Assembly (NCBI RefSeq): GCF_047495875.1
Contig: NC_092460.1
Location: forward strand, 36,928,054 to 36,992,053
DNA from: Pithys albifrons albifrons
Lineage: Eukaryota; Chordata; Aves; Passeriformes; Thamnophilidae
Direction of reading: 5' to 3'
Length of the DNA: 64,000 nucleotides
Shown here: positions 24,416 through 35,999 of the stretch, one piece after another
Layout: each line of letters starts with the position of its first letter
Position numbering within the stretch: position 1 is the stretch's first letter
Position numbers and translations under genes: made by a program
The notes under the pieces: generated by a model
The model's database searches: none
Told to the model about the DNA's origin: nothing
Seen by the model: the letters and a program-made list of their open reading frames with translations, nothing else

Positions 24416-24985
24416 TTTCCTTTTCTCCTTTTCTCCGTTTCTCCGTTTCTCCTTTTCTCCTTTTTTTTCTCCTTTTCTCCTTTTTTTTCTCCTTTTCTCC
24501 TTTTTTTCCCCTTTTCTCCTTTTTTTTCTCCTTTTCTCCTTTTTTTTCTCCTTTTCTCCTTTTTTTCTCCTTTTCTCCTTTTTTTCTCCTTTTCTCCTTT
24601 TTTCTCCTTTTCTCCTTTTTTTTCTCCTTTTCTCCTTTTTTTTCTCCTTTTCTCCTTTTTTCTCCTTTTCTCCTTTTTTTTCTCCTTTTCTCCTTTTTTT
24701 TCTCCTTTTCTCCTTTTTTTTCTCCTTTTCTCCTTTTTTTTCTCCTTTTCTCCTTTTTTTTCTCCTTTTCTCCTTTTTTTTCTCCTTTTCTCCTTTTTTT
24801 TCTCCTTTTCTCCTTTTTTTTCTCCTTTTCTCCTTTTTTTTCTCCTTTTCTCCTTTTTTTCTCCTTTTCTCCTTTTTTTTCTCCTTTTCTCCTTTTTTTT
24901 CTCCTTTTCTCCTTTTTTTTCTCCTTTTCTCCTTTTTTTTCTCCTTTTCTCCTTTTTTTTTCTCCTTTTCTTTTTTCCTGTTTTC
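24416..24985 (+). repeat. Polypyrimidine minisatellite, ~20-bp unit, ~570 bp
   Basis: A tandem array of units of the form CTCCTTTTCTCCTTTTTTTT, with unit length varying from about 17 to 20 bp through changes in the T runs and occasional loss of a CTCC block. The + strand is essentially pure pyrimidine and the minus strand pure purine. Open frames of over 230 codons run through it in several frames on both strands, but these are low-complexity artefacts: FSPF-type on + and KKGEK-type on minus. Confidence 0.95.
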
Positions 24986-25384
24986 CTTTGTTTTTTCCTT
25001 TTTTCCTACTTTGCATTATGTTCATATTATGGGGAGACTTTATTCATTCTTCTCTCAGTGGAATTTATGCCAGGCACTCAAGAAAACCATCTCTTTGAGC
25101 CTGCATGTTGAGCATCTGGGATGACCCAGTATGGGAAAGGAGACCCACTTACTAACTATTGAATTTGTGAAAGGGTTGAAAAACAAAGGTAGAGGAAACA
25201 CCCTCCCATAACAGAAGCATTTTGCCTCATGGCAGGGTACATCTTTTAAGATGTATTTTGAAGGGTGAGTAATTTCATGGTGCAGCCATAGTTATCTACC
25301 TCCAGATCCTCTATAGCACTGTTGGCAACTTCCAAGACTGCTATAGGCTACTTCTTAGCTCATCCAAAACCGAACAAGAATCAA

Positions 25385-25548
25385 AGTATATCCTTAGTTG
25401 AATGGGACCCACAAGGATCATTGAGTCCAACTCCTGGTCCTACATGGGTCACATCATGGACCTGAGAGTATCATCCAAATGCTCCTTGAACTCTGTCAGG
25501 CTTGGTGCTGTGACCTACCCTGGGGAGCCTGTGCCAGTGCCCAACAGT
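25385..25548 (-). mobile_element. CR1 LINE 3' fragment, minus strand
   Basis: Contains complements of CR1 3' consensus: GGATCATTGAGTCCAACTCC, TCCTTGAACTCTGTCAGG and CTTGGTGCTGTGACC. 5'-truncated. Confidence 0.88.
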
Positions 25549-25599
25549 GTTTTTTTAGCAGAAGGGCCTACAGAATAACAAGAAATGTCGGTTGATGCC

Positions 25600-25735
25600 C
25601 CTAGGCCTGTCAATGTTTAACAGGCATTTGGACAGTGCCTTTAATAACATGCTGTACTTTTGGCCAGCCCTGAAGTGGTCAGGCAGTTGGACTGGATGAT
25701 TCAACTGGAATATTCTGTTCTACTCTAAATGATAA
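25600..25735 (+). mobile_element. CR1 LINE 3' end, plus strand
   Basis: Includes AGGCATTTGGACAGTGCC, CAGCCCTGAAGTGGTCAGG and CAGTTGGACTGGATGATTC, the extreme 3' CR1 region in + orientation, ending in TATTCTGTTCTACTCT. Confidence 0.88.
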
Positions 25736-25937
25736 CTTAGGTCTCTAGCAGGTTCTAATACTCATTCTACCTGTAAGAAAGAAATAAATGGGTAAATTGG
25801 AATTTAATCTCAGTATGGACTGTCAGTTGTTGTGTCCATACTTTTTTGTTTATTAATACAAACACTGGTTGACTTCTGTAAATTGGAAATTGTATTGAAG
25901 TTCTTGTTACTATTATGTTATAATTAACAATGCAGAA

Positions 25938-26606
25938 TGTGCTGATTTAAAGGTAAACAGCAGGAGAAATGAACCCAGCTCAGGAGAGATTATAAATCAG
26001 AGTTACAATTTAATAAAAATATTACAATAAATGCAGTGACACAAAGAGAAACTGGTTTTAACCCACAAAACCCAGAAGTATAACCCAGCATCCTGGGGCA
26101 CAAACAGAATTGTGTTCATTAGCTCATGTGCTGAAACCCACATAGTTCACATGAGTCCAAAGTAAAAAGAAGGGCAGTCCTGTTGAGATTCTGGTCCTCC
26201 TCTGGATCCGATAAGTGGTCCCAGAGGTCTCCAAACCCAATATTATATACCCTCTGGTTCAGGTGGGAATGCCCAGTACCTCCCCCAGAGTGGGGAGTTC
26301 CACAATGTGTGATCTAACTCTGGAAGTCATGGGGTATTTTTGGAATCGATGGCCCATTAGCAGACACGTCCCCTCAAGCTGGGTGTGAAGGTGCTAAGGA
26401 CTCCTCGGAGGGGAGTTATCACAACTCCTATCTCACAGCTTCTCTAACACCCAGCTTTCAGCCTGAGGGGTCAGGTGTGCCCTAGGCAGCTGCTGCAAAT
26501 GATCCATTGTTAACAGTTCATGGGAAATTACATAGAGGGTTTAGAATACACAGCTTTGATCACATCCACACAGAGATAAACTGGTCCCAGCTGCTGAACT
26601 GGGACA
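25938..26606 (-). mobile_element. Solo ERV LTR, copy B, minus strand (669 bp)
   Basis: Second member of the family at 21626-22253, in the same orientation. The minus strand starts TGTCCCAGTTCAGCAGC and the + strand starts TGTGCTGATTTAAAGG. Flanking 5-mers CAGAA (25933-25937) and TAGAA (26607-26611) match at 4 of 5, consistent with a 5-bp target duplication. It has an extra segment of roughly 70-80 bp (about 26399-26475, starting GACTCCTCGGAGGGG) absent from copy A. No coding sequence adjoins it. Confidence 0.85.
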
Positions 26607-28987
26607 TAGAACTTGAGGGACTTTCCATGGCTCTCAAGTGTAAGCAACCACAGATTGTATTAACATTCAGAAAGCTCTCTCTTCTATAAACTCTCTTGTT
26701 CTCACCATGACATTGTGTGTTGAACACCTTTCCATCATGTGTAATTGTGAATGTGCTGCTCTGTGGAAGTAGGTAAGTTAGTCAGTCTTAGCACAGGACA
26801 ACATTTACGTGAACTAGAATAAGGAATGTGTTGCAAAACTTATTCTGCTTTTTAACTCTTTTGGAGCCTCTACATATGTCAGACTTTATTTATTTTAAAC
26901 AATTCCAACTATTATTGTTTGCAGCATTTGTAAATCTTACAGTGGATGTAACCTTTCTTATTCTTGTTTAATAGTGTAAAAGTTATATTTTTGCTCCCCA
27001 GAAAGAAAATAATAAAAGTCAGAACTGAATATTTAATGTATTGTTAATTGAAACAAATGACTTGGGTTTTTTAGAAAGCATATATTCCTACTGGACAGCA
27101 TTTAACTAGCATTTACAGTCCACAGCAGAAGACTGCTAACTGATCTCCTTAGAGATGCAAATAATTTCTATGAGATTAAACTAGATACTGCTTTTTAATC
27201 CCCTTATTTTGTTAGGAACAGATGGACTTTACTTCTTCAGATCATCATCCAAACAAAAAAAGAAAGGTAGCAAATCAGACAGTACTGCTTTACTGACTGG
27301 TGTGCATGCACGTGTGTATGTCGTGGTTAAAAAACAACTAACTAAAAAAATAATATAAGTAACATGCTGCAAAAGCAGAAATAGTAGTTACAGTTGGAAT
27401 CAATGGTGGTCCTCTGCCCTGGGATTTCGGAATAATGGATAATGAAAGTAATGTATCTATTTTGAAATATCCGTACACCTAGCGAAAAATTCTGATAATC
27501 TGTGTTCTTAAGTTTGAGTGTTTGTACAGTACACTTCTCTTGCTAAAAGAAGCTGAGTAGCTGCTGTACAGGAGCAGGATGACTGATGCATGAGCAGCAT
27601 TTTTCACCATGGGAGAGGGGCCCCAAGTCTGTGATGCATTTCAGAAAATGTATTGATTTTCATGGAAGTTTATTTTCCCTGAGAAGGGGAGAGATAAGGT
27701 GTTTACATAAGGTGACAAGTGCTTCTCCAAGTGACATCTGAAAGTGAGGTCACTGCTGTCTTTGTCAGCCCTTGGAATTCCAGTATGAAAGAGCCCTGGT
27801 CACAGAAGAGACTTTTGTGGTGTGGCTTTTATGGTGTCCTCACTGCAATCTCTGTATGTCACAGATCATATGCTTGGTAGTATTTAGTATTTTTTTATTT
27901 TGCAAAAAGTAACTTAGCCTTCCTATCAACAAAATCATACACTTAATTAACCTCCAAGTACTCCAGGTACGATTAAATTGATGTATTTTGTATGTAGATG
28001 AGGTACCTTGCTTCTGAACAAAATCAACCTCCCTATTTTAATTGAAAATCGGAAATCAACATTTTTAATGAAATGAAGACAAAGAAATCGCTTACTTGCA
28101 GAGTTTCCTTAGACCACTCACCTACTGAATTTCCCAAAACAAAGCTGGTGTTTCAGATCAGGCACAAAAGTGGTTGTAGTGAAAAAAAACCCAAATCTTC
28201 CGAATGTTGCATACAGCTTTTTATCACACAAGTTGACAAGTTTTCTTCAGCATTCATCTAAATTCATTATTTTGTGTTATGGGTGCATGTTGTGTTTTCA
28301 TTTTGCTTTTCCCCTTCCATCCTCTCTTGATTTAATATTAATCCATTGTATTGAGTAAAAGGTAAATGATATTTCTGATTTTGCAGCATTGTGTCTTGCT
28401 GACAAGTATTTCTGTTTTAGAGATATTTTGGTGTGTATATGTATTTCCATGCCTATTTCTACATTAGTAATTCATCAAAACTGAATGCTTTATGAAGAAA
28501 TAAGGGATGAATCAGGTCTGCTTTGCGTGCGGTTTTGTTGTTTTGCAGATTTAACATAAGAAGTATGTTATGTATGTATCAGAAAATACTTTTGCTTTCA
28601 AGGACCTTCATACAAATATAGTAAGCCTGATGCTAGTTATGATATTGCTACTAAAGTGGCAAGCCAATGATTTTCATAATCAGTCTTCCCAAGAAAGTGT
28701 TTTCAGTCAAAACACTGCTCCCTTCCAGTGTTCCTGGCTTACTGGGATGAGATAGCTGGCTTTTGTTTGCACCCGCCAGCTCTCCGTTAACATTGTTGAT
28801 ATAAGAGTGGTCCTTGTGCTGGACTGTGTGTGGGTGGTGGTATTTTCTGTTGAAATACAGAAATTAACCACAGCTTATCTCCTGTTCTCATGTACACAAC
28901 TTGTCTGAAGTATCTCTGAGAGATAGTCAAAACACAAAGATAAGAAATTAAAGGAATAATTATTCTTCTTTTTCTTCCCTTCTCTAG

Positions 28988-29055
28988 AACAAAGAAAGAA
29001 TTATGCACGAGACAGCATCAGCAGCATATCTGAAACGTCACAGTATCACGTAGAG
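28988..29055 (+). CDS. EPS8: EPS8 coding exon 3, residues 46-68
   Basis: Acceptor CTCTAG, donor GTGAGA at 29056. Encodes EQRKNYARDSISSISETSQY then HVE, the conserved start of the PTB-domain region. Phase 1 in, phase 0 out. Confidence 0.96.
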
Positions 29056-31000
29056 GTGAGATGAGGAGTTATATACCAATTACAGCTTTTCAGTTAAATG
29101 CAGGGGGTTTTGTCTACATGATTTTTGAGGATACATATGCTTGAAGACACATATATCTTCCAAAATATCCTGCCAGCCTGAGGTCACTTCAGAATAGATT
29201 ACAGTGAAATGTCTCAAATTCTGTAGCTTTGCCATAATAAGCTGAAATTTTAGATACAGAAGAATGTAAGTAAAGTGGTGTGTATTTGGCAAACAGACAG
29301 ACCTTCTCAATGGGGTATCAATTCAATGTGTTATGCTGCCCTGTCTCTGAACCTGGCTTGTTACAGAGATGAGGCAAGCTGGACAACGCTGTGCTGTTGG
29401 CAAGGCATGCTGGATGATATTTAAAACTAACACTTTGATCAGATATAATCAGCAGAGATATTAGCATGTTCATAAAGAGTTGAGCATTAACCCTTAAAGT
29501 CCCAGTTAGTCTAATATGTAGTAGTTAAATATTCTGCCTGCACACATTCTTCCCCAGTATGAAGTACAAAGTATGTGCTTGCCATCTTAAGCTGCTTTGC
29601 AGAATTACTTGATGCTGCTGGCGTATTTTATCCAGGAATAGGTATATTTAAAATATTCAGCAAAGTAAGCCTGAGTACCTATATGTAGCCTATTAAGCAC
29701 TTTTGAATGTAGTGCCTAATTTGTAGTCTTAATCTGGCTGAAACTTCTCCTGCTGCCATCAGACCACTGTCATGGGTTAAGTCAAGTCTTGCAAATACCA
29801 TATATTCTCAGCTCCTTTTTGCAAGGTTTTAAATCAGCTGTAGGTTGTGAGATCATATGCAGAGGAGTCTCAATTTCAAGTGCTTCAGTCCTGTGATCAG
29901 CTTGCAAATGAATATGTGTTGCTTCTAATTGCCTGTTTTTCTTTGGTTTCTTCATAACAGTTTTGGTCCTGTACTGGCATAACAATTAGTACTTGCATTA
30001 GGAGTCTAAGCATTTCTGTGTGAGCAGCCAGTAGGGAGTTTGTTTCACTTCACTTCTTTTAAATACTTGGATTATATGCAATTTACACCGACCTTCTTCT
30101 CTTTAATTGCTAAGTGTCATTATCCTGTAGTAGAAGAAAGCACAGTTAATTTTATTTATTGATTGATTTTTGAAAGTTATTTAGAAAACAGATGTGCAGA
30201 CATGTATTAAACTTGGTTCAGTGTTACCAGATCTTCAATAAGAATGTGAAGCTGGATTTATGCCTGAGTAAAATGAAATAATTTTGTGGGTTTTTTTGCA
30301 TGGTTGGCATGTTGAAGGAGAAACTGCCACAATGATAATGTCAGGGTAACTAGTTGAGGGGATGTTTGTGAAGTAATATTTAGTTTCTTGACCATTAATT
30401 GAGTCTGGAAAGTATTCCAAGTTGATGGTGAACACAACTAGTTATTAAACCATGTTTCTACTATGTTCCACATAAACATGAATGTCCATAAGGTACCCCC
30501 CCGGGATGCAAGCCCATCCTGGTTGCCATCAGCACACTGGCTGGCATCCCTGGATGAGGTGAGGACACTCCAGGTCAGGTTGGTAGTGGAGGTACATTGG
30601 CAGTGTGTTTCTGGGAAGCTTCTGTTGGCACCTCCTGAATTCAGGTTGCCAAGAGAGACAGGTTTTCACTCCTCAAGAAAGCTAATTAAAACTCACAGTT
30701 TAATTCTAGCTTTGATACCCGAAAGATGTCAGAATATGCCTTCAAGTCTAACTGCTTACCACAGTGAGGAAATGACAGAGGGTGGAAAACAGCAAGCTAC
30801 AAAAATCAGTTGACTTAAAATGGCATTACGGACTAAACAATATTTCTTATGTCTTATAGGTGGAATCTGTCATATACAATGGCACTTTTAATCATGAATA
30901 ATTTGCATTGCTACTTCCTGGCAATTTGAATACTGCCACTCCTGAACAATAGGGAAAATTGCAATCATAATTTCTTTTAAATGTATGTTCCATTCACTAG
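29056..31000 (+). other. EPS8: EPS8 intron 3, nothing recognised
   Basis: About 1.9 kb, GT-AG. The open stretch 30463-30813 has no splice sites or homology and is taken as chance. Confidence 0.85.
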
Positions 31001-31162
31001 CACTTGACCACCTTTGTTCTGGACCGAAAAGAGGCAATGATTACAGTAGATGATGGAATAAGGAAGCTGAAATTGTTGGATGCCAAAGGCAAAGTGTGGA
31101 CTCAAGATATGATTCTTCAAGTGGATGACAAAGCTGTCAGTTTGGTGGACTTGGAGTCAAAG
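31001..31162 (+). CDS. EPS8: EPS8 coding exon 4, PTB domain, residues 69-122
   Basis: Encodes 54 codons beginning HLTTFVLDRKEAMITVDDG and including KLKLLDAKGKVWTQDMILQ. This is the most conserved stretch of the EPS8 PTB domain, which binds phosphotyrosine/NPXY-type peptides and receptor tails. Acceptor TTCACTAG, donor GTAAGA at 31163; phase 0 at both ends. Confidence 0.98.
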
Positions 31163-31357
31163 GTAAGATCTGTGAGTGACAGGCTCATTTTCAGAGAGAG
31201 AGAAAAAAAGAGAGAAGCAGAAGAATTATGTATGTGGGATTGAGGATTTTAATTAGCTTATTATCACTTTCTCTTTTTAACTCATGCAGTTTGTCTGAGA
31301 TCAGGACACTGTATAGTAAGGTGGTGTTTTGTGTTTTTTTTTTTTCTCTTCTGGCAG

Positions 31358-31507
31358 AATGAACTGGAAAATTTTCCTTTAAGCACAATTCAGCATTGCC
31401 AAGCTGTGATGAATGCATGCAATTACAATTCAATTCTTGCATTAGTATGTAAAGAACCAACCCAAAACAAGCCTGATTTGCATCTTTTCCAATGTGATGA
31501 AATTAAG
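31358..31507 (+). CDS. EPS8: EPS8 coding exon 5, PTB domain, residues 123-172
   Basis: Fifty codons starting NELENFPLSTIQHCQAVM and ending PDLHLFQCDEIK, the C-terminal half of the PTB fold. The preceding intron 4 is only 195 bp. Acceptor CTGGCAG, donor GTAAGA at 31508; phase 0 at both ends. Confidence 0.98.
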
Positions 31508-33790
31508 GTAAGACAGTAACCGAGATCTGCTGTGACTTATTTGAATAGGGGAGATTTTATGAATTGACAAGTACAGTGGATAAAGTCAAATGAGCTGATT
31601 CATAGAAAACAATTCTGTACTTTTATTCTTATAAATATGCCGTAAGTTTAAAGCACTTATGATATCAACACTATTTATAGTAATTAGTAATGTGGTGTAG
31701 TATGTATTGCAAGAGGGTGATCTGGTTTCTAAGCTGAATCCTGAGTGCATGGTCAAATACATCCTTATTGTAAATATTGATTCTTTGGCTCTGTAGCTGT
31801 TAATTTAGGTTTGCAAATGTGTAAAGCTCTGAAAAATGTGTATGGTTTGCATTTACACTTCTGAAAAGAGTGGTGTAAAATAGTTTATCTTAAATTTATC
31901 TTATAATCGGCAAATAACTGATCTGAGCCCTGAGTCTCACCTAGTCTTTCCCCTTTTTCTGCTGTTTTTGTTGCTGAGCAATTAAATATTCTCTGTATTC
32001 TCACCTCTCTGCATCTCTCCTCTGCTGGAGAAGTCATGAAAGGGAAAATGTTACTTGCGGGAGGGGCAAAAGGAGGAAAAAGATTTTCTCTGATTAAAAT
32101 ATTACCTTCAAATGTAAATTTTTTTTAATGTATTCTGCAATACCTCTATATTTCCAGAGTTATAAATTTTAATTTCTATTATTTCTCTGTAATAGACATT
32201 TCTTTCAATTCAAAATGATAGTTTCATGGGGATTTTTTGGTAGTAGTTCGTTTCATTGTCCTGAAACAACAGATTGCTAATCACACTGTGCAACCAGTTT
32301 GAAATTGGTATAATGAGGGAGATGTGAAGATGATTGTGTGATTTGTAGCACTGAATTTGCTGTTTCAAAGGAAAGTGGGATCCTGTCTGAAGTTCAGGTG
32401 GCGTTATGTTGAATAATGCAGGGATCCCTTTTAAGGTCTGTTTGGATTCAGCTTCCCAGAATGTAGAGGTGGTCTCTTTTCATCAGACTTTCATTTTCGA
32501 AGTTGTTCCTCTGTGTGCTAATGTACGTACAAATAAAAATGTAGAGTACATAAGCATGACATGAAAGTTCAGATTCTGCCCTTTCTTCTGAGGTATTGCT
32601 TGAGGTGGTGATGATACCCTGGGTTTTTTTCCTTACCCATGAAACAACTTGTCTAGTTTTGAAAGTTTAGGTCTTTGTTGGCTTTTTCCTGCTTTCAGTT
32701 GGAAGTTACCATGAACTGCAGGAGCTGCTGCAATGAAAATTAGTTCAAATCAATACTTTTTGGGGCATTCAGTATTTTCTAAAAAAGAAAAAATTAAAAT
32801 AGTAAAAATCAAGATGATTGCTTTAGTGGAACTCTTCTGGATTTAAGTTCTTCTGATCCCCTGAAGTTTTTTCTATTGATTTTATAATCTTAAAGTATCC
32901 CTCAAAAATTATTCTGTAGTACAATTAATTATAGCCTGAGAAGTCCCTTAATCCCCTTGGATTCTAAATTCAACAATGTCTTCTGGTCCTAGCAGAAGGT
33001 ATATATTCCTTCCAAGAAATTACGTACTCTTCTGCATTATGAGGATACATGGTCCTTGTAGAGTGACCCAGACACTGATAGATTTGAGCTTTGACAGCCT
33101 TTGTAGGAAATTAGTTTGTCAGCTCAAGACATGTAGCAGAACATTCTAAATCCTATGAGAAGCCATGACCTATTTAATGCAAGATCTATTAAAATAATGC
33201 TTTAGATGTGCATCAAAATTTCACTTGTGGGCCACTGGTGGAGGCATTCTGTAGTTATGGAGTGGCAGGAACCCACAGATTAGGGAATATTCCGAAACAT
33301 TCATCTTCTGTTACGCCAAAGAGAACTTGGAGGCTATCATTATTTCCAAAAGGAATTTGTATCATTATGAGTTACTTTTCTAATTATGCTGCTGCTATCT
33401 ATAGTAGTTTTGTTGCTTCTATATATAGTAGATTTTGGTTTTTTATAGTATAAACAAAATACTTGAGAGAGCCAAAAATGTAGTTTAGGCAATAATGGTT
33501 GACATGAGATAATTACAGCTGTTCAGACAAATTTGATATCTGGATTACGTACTTGTCTAATGAATGTGCTTGAGGTTGGAGTAGTGACAAAAATACCAAC
33601 TCTCAGACTTTATTCTGTTGTTTGTTCTGCTTATGTGTAAAATAATTAGTCCCAGAAATTTTAAATAAATGTGATTTGATAAGGTATTCTCTAATCTAAA
33701 GGTGCTCTACAGAAAGTGCTCTACAGGAAATAATTAATATATCTGGGTACTCTAGCTGGTGACTGATGGTTTCTGCCTTTGTCTCTTTAG
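31508..33790 (+). other. EPS8: EPS8 intron 5, nothing recognised
   Basis: About 2.3 kb, GT-AG, AT-rich, no repeat family recognised. Confidence 0.85.
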
Positions 33791-33873
33791 GCTAGCTTTA
33801 TTCATGAAGATATTGAAAGTGCAATCAGTGACAGCAAAAGTGGGAAACAAAAGAAGAGGCTTGAAACCCTGAG
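33791..33873 (+). CDS. EPS8: EPS8 coding exon 6, end of PTB region, residues 173-200 (part)
   Basis: Reads ASFIHEDIESAISDSKSGKQ then KKRLETL with a split R codon (AG|A). The IHEDIESAISDSK segment closes the PTB domain. Acceptor CTCTTTAG, donor GTAAAA at 33874. Confidence 0.96.
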
Positions 33874-35862
33874 GTAAAAACCTAATTTCTTTGCAGTGTA
33901 TCGGATCATGAAGTAGTGTAACAGCATTCAGAAGCTCTTCAGGTCTGTCTGCTGTATTTTGGCTTTTTTGTTTTGTTTTGTTCAGAGTTAATAATATACT
34001 TTCAAAGCCCTATGTAGAGGTCTTGCTTTAATAATGTTCTCATGTTCTCTCAGTTTATAGTGTCACTCTTACCTTTACTGATTCCACCTTAGTAATGAAA
34101 ACATCTGAGATCAATACCACTTGCCAGAGAAGGGCATTGCATGTCTCAGTTCTCCATATGGGTCAAGTAGTTCAGAAGTTAAATTAAAACCATAAATGCC
34201 CCATAATTACAAGTAAATAAGATTATGTTAAAAAGTTTTGGGATCTGAAAATGTTAAATAAAGCAGCGAGTGAAGATTGAATAGTCTTCCTGCTGAAGAC
34301 TTCTTGTTTCCCTGGTAGCAAAAGCTTCTTTACCAGTTGGAAAACATCGGGGGAAATAACCTGTTGGGTTCAGAGAAGACAAATACAGAAATCAGAGGTG
34401 GCAAACAGAGGTGTAAATACAAGGGCATGACTGTATTAGATAGTGAATGGTGATGGTAGTATTTGAAAGGTTAGTATGTAGCTGCGTTCTCATAGTATCT
34501 CTCCACAGTACTTTTGAGTTCAGACAGAGAAGTCTCTGCTGGACAGAAATCATTAAATTGCCACCATTATGTGAACGAGTTTATAAGAGTTTTGACTACC
34601 TGTGAAATTCTGATGTGCAAATTATAAAGTTTTCCCGTAGTAAGTGACACTTCTGTAAAACAAAGAAAAAACTGAATTGTGTCTAACTTCATTTCTATTT
34701 ATAAATTTAATAAGTAGACTTTGCTGTTTGTGGGACTGTAGCAAACAGGTATGAGCACAAAGAGGCAGTCCAGAGGGACTCAAACACACTGGATGTGCTG
34801 GGAAACTAATGAGGTTTAATTGGGAAAAGAATGTAGGTCAGTGCATCTGTTGGGACAAATAATCTGAGATCTCAGTCTCTGAGGGCCGTGAGGCCAGGAG
34901 GTCATGCGTGTGTGGCAGCTTAGTGCTGGTTACTCCCTGTCATGTCGTGTGCCTGCTGGCATCAGGTCACAGGGAGAGACCCTCCTGCCTGACATCACAT
35001 TGTTGAGTTGCTGCAGGTTATCGACAAGTGAAAGGGAACTAGAGAAAGGAAAGGCAAAGAAAATACTTCTTTGTGGTTGTTTACTGTTGAAAGACCAAAC
35101 AGCATTTGACATTTTAGGGTGCTGTTATTGAATGCCATGAATGAGATGGGATTATAAAGAGATGAATTTAAGGTGAAGCTCTTGCATTTAAATAGGGGTG
35201 TGGGGAAGGGATGGAGGTGTGTATGGCTGGAGCTTTTGGGATTTTATTGTCTGTTGGTATCAAGCTGTAGAATGGCTTCAAAGACCTGTTTCCTTGTGGT
35301 ATTTAAAATGACACTAAGAAATGGTAAAGTGGAAAACTGCATGGGGGAAGATAGATAACATTCGTATCAAAACAGGATGAACAGGTCCCTGTTACAAAAA
35401 AAGAAAATCAACCAGTTAGCTTGCCTTTTGTTGGTAGGGTTTCAAGAAAAAGGTCAGATTTAGGAACTAAATACTTGTGATCTCTGAAAGGTAACCTCTT
35501 CTAATTTTCTTTCACACAAAAGGCAAGCCCAGACAGTAAATCTGCATATGGTGGTAACAATGCCACCTACTAGACCTAAGCCAGTGAGTTTACCCATATA
35601 AACTGGGAGGTCTCATCATGTTCTTTGGCACTGCTTGGGGATTTCTCAGGTGATGGAGGTTTGCTAGCCCCATCATGGAGTGGGTTTCCTGCTGTGTTTA
35701 GCATATTTGCACATCAAGGTCTTGAATACTTCTTACTTGGCAAGTCCATAGTATGGTCTGCAGTAGAAGAGGTCCTTGTGAAGCCTCATCTCTGATTACA
35801 CACTAGAGAATAACACATTTTTCCTTCAAGTGTCTCTTGTGGGCTTTCTCCTCTTCCTCTAG
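33874..35862 (+). other. EPS8: EPS8 intron 6, nothing firmly recognised
   Basis: About 2.0 kb, GT-AG. The block around 34740-35130 is somewhat more GC-rich than its surroundings and could be an old repeat, but I cannot name one. Confidence 0.8.
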
Positions 35863-35999
35863 AATGATATCCAAAGCTGACAGTGCCATCCCACCGCCAC
35901 CACGGGCACCTGCCCCGGTGCCACCAGGGACCATCACCCAAGTGGACGTGAGGAGCCGCGTGGCAGCGTGGTCAGCATGGGCTGCTGAGCAGGGGGACT
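35863..35999 (+). CDS. EPS8: EPS8 coding exon 7, first proline-rich segment, residues 200-246 (part)
   Basis: Encodes MISKADSAIPPPPRAPAPVP followed by PGTITQVDVRSRVAAWSAWA. The proline cluster (residues 210-221) follows the PTB domain and is a potential SH3/WW ligand. The VDVRSRVAAWSAWA stretch is near-invariant in EPS8. Acceptor CCTCTAG, donor GTGAGT at 36000; the F codon is split T|TT. GC content is higher than in the neighbouring intron. Confidence 0.97.

Larger units (their letters stand above)
17362..28987 (+). other. EPS8: EPS8 intron 2, 11.6 kb, repeat-rich
   Basis: The largest intron in the window. Contents, listed separately: CR1 (18412-18640), ATT-rich microsatellite (20057-20130), LTR copy A (21626-22253), ERVL-type LTR (about 23350-23850), polypyrimidine minisatellite (24416-24985), head-to-head CR1 pair (25385-25735) and LTR copy B (25938-26606). 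The remainder, 18641-20056, 20131-21625, 22254-23349 and 26607-28987, shows no exon or repeat that I recognise. Confidence 0.9.

Noticed and set aside
24321..25124. Long open frames (234-238 codons) of KKGEK-type on the minus strand and FSPF-type on the plus strand
   Set aside because: They are translations of the polypyrimidine minisatellite. Several frames on both strands are open simultaneously, which is a low-complexity artefact and not coding.
21626..26606. A single provirus bounded by the two same-orientation LTRs
   Set aside because: The intervening DNA holds an unrelated LTR, a minisatellite and CR1 copies but no retroviral internal sequence. The LTRs differ structurally and have separate flanking repeats.
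30463..30813. 116-codon open frame in intron 3
   Set aside because: No homology, no codon structure and no acceptor/donor pair that would insert it in frame between exons 3 and 4, which join as in human EPS8.
31004..31243. Open frame extending EPS8 exon 4 past 31162
   Set aside because: The in-frame extension runs beyond a strong GTAAGA donor. Homology to EPS8 stops exactly at LESK and resumes at the next acceptor (31358).
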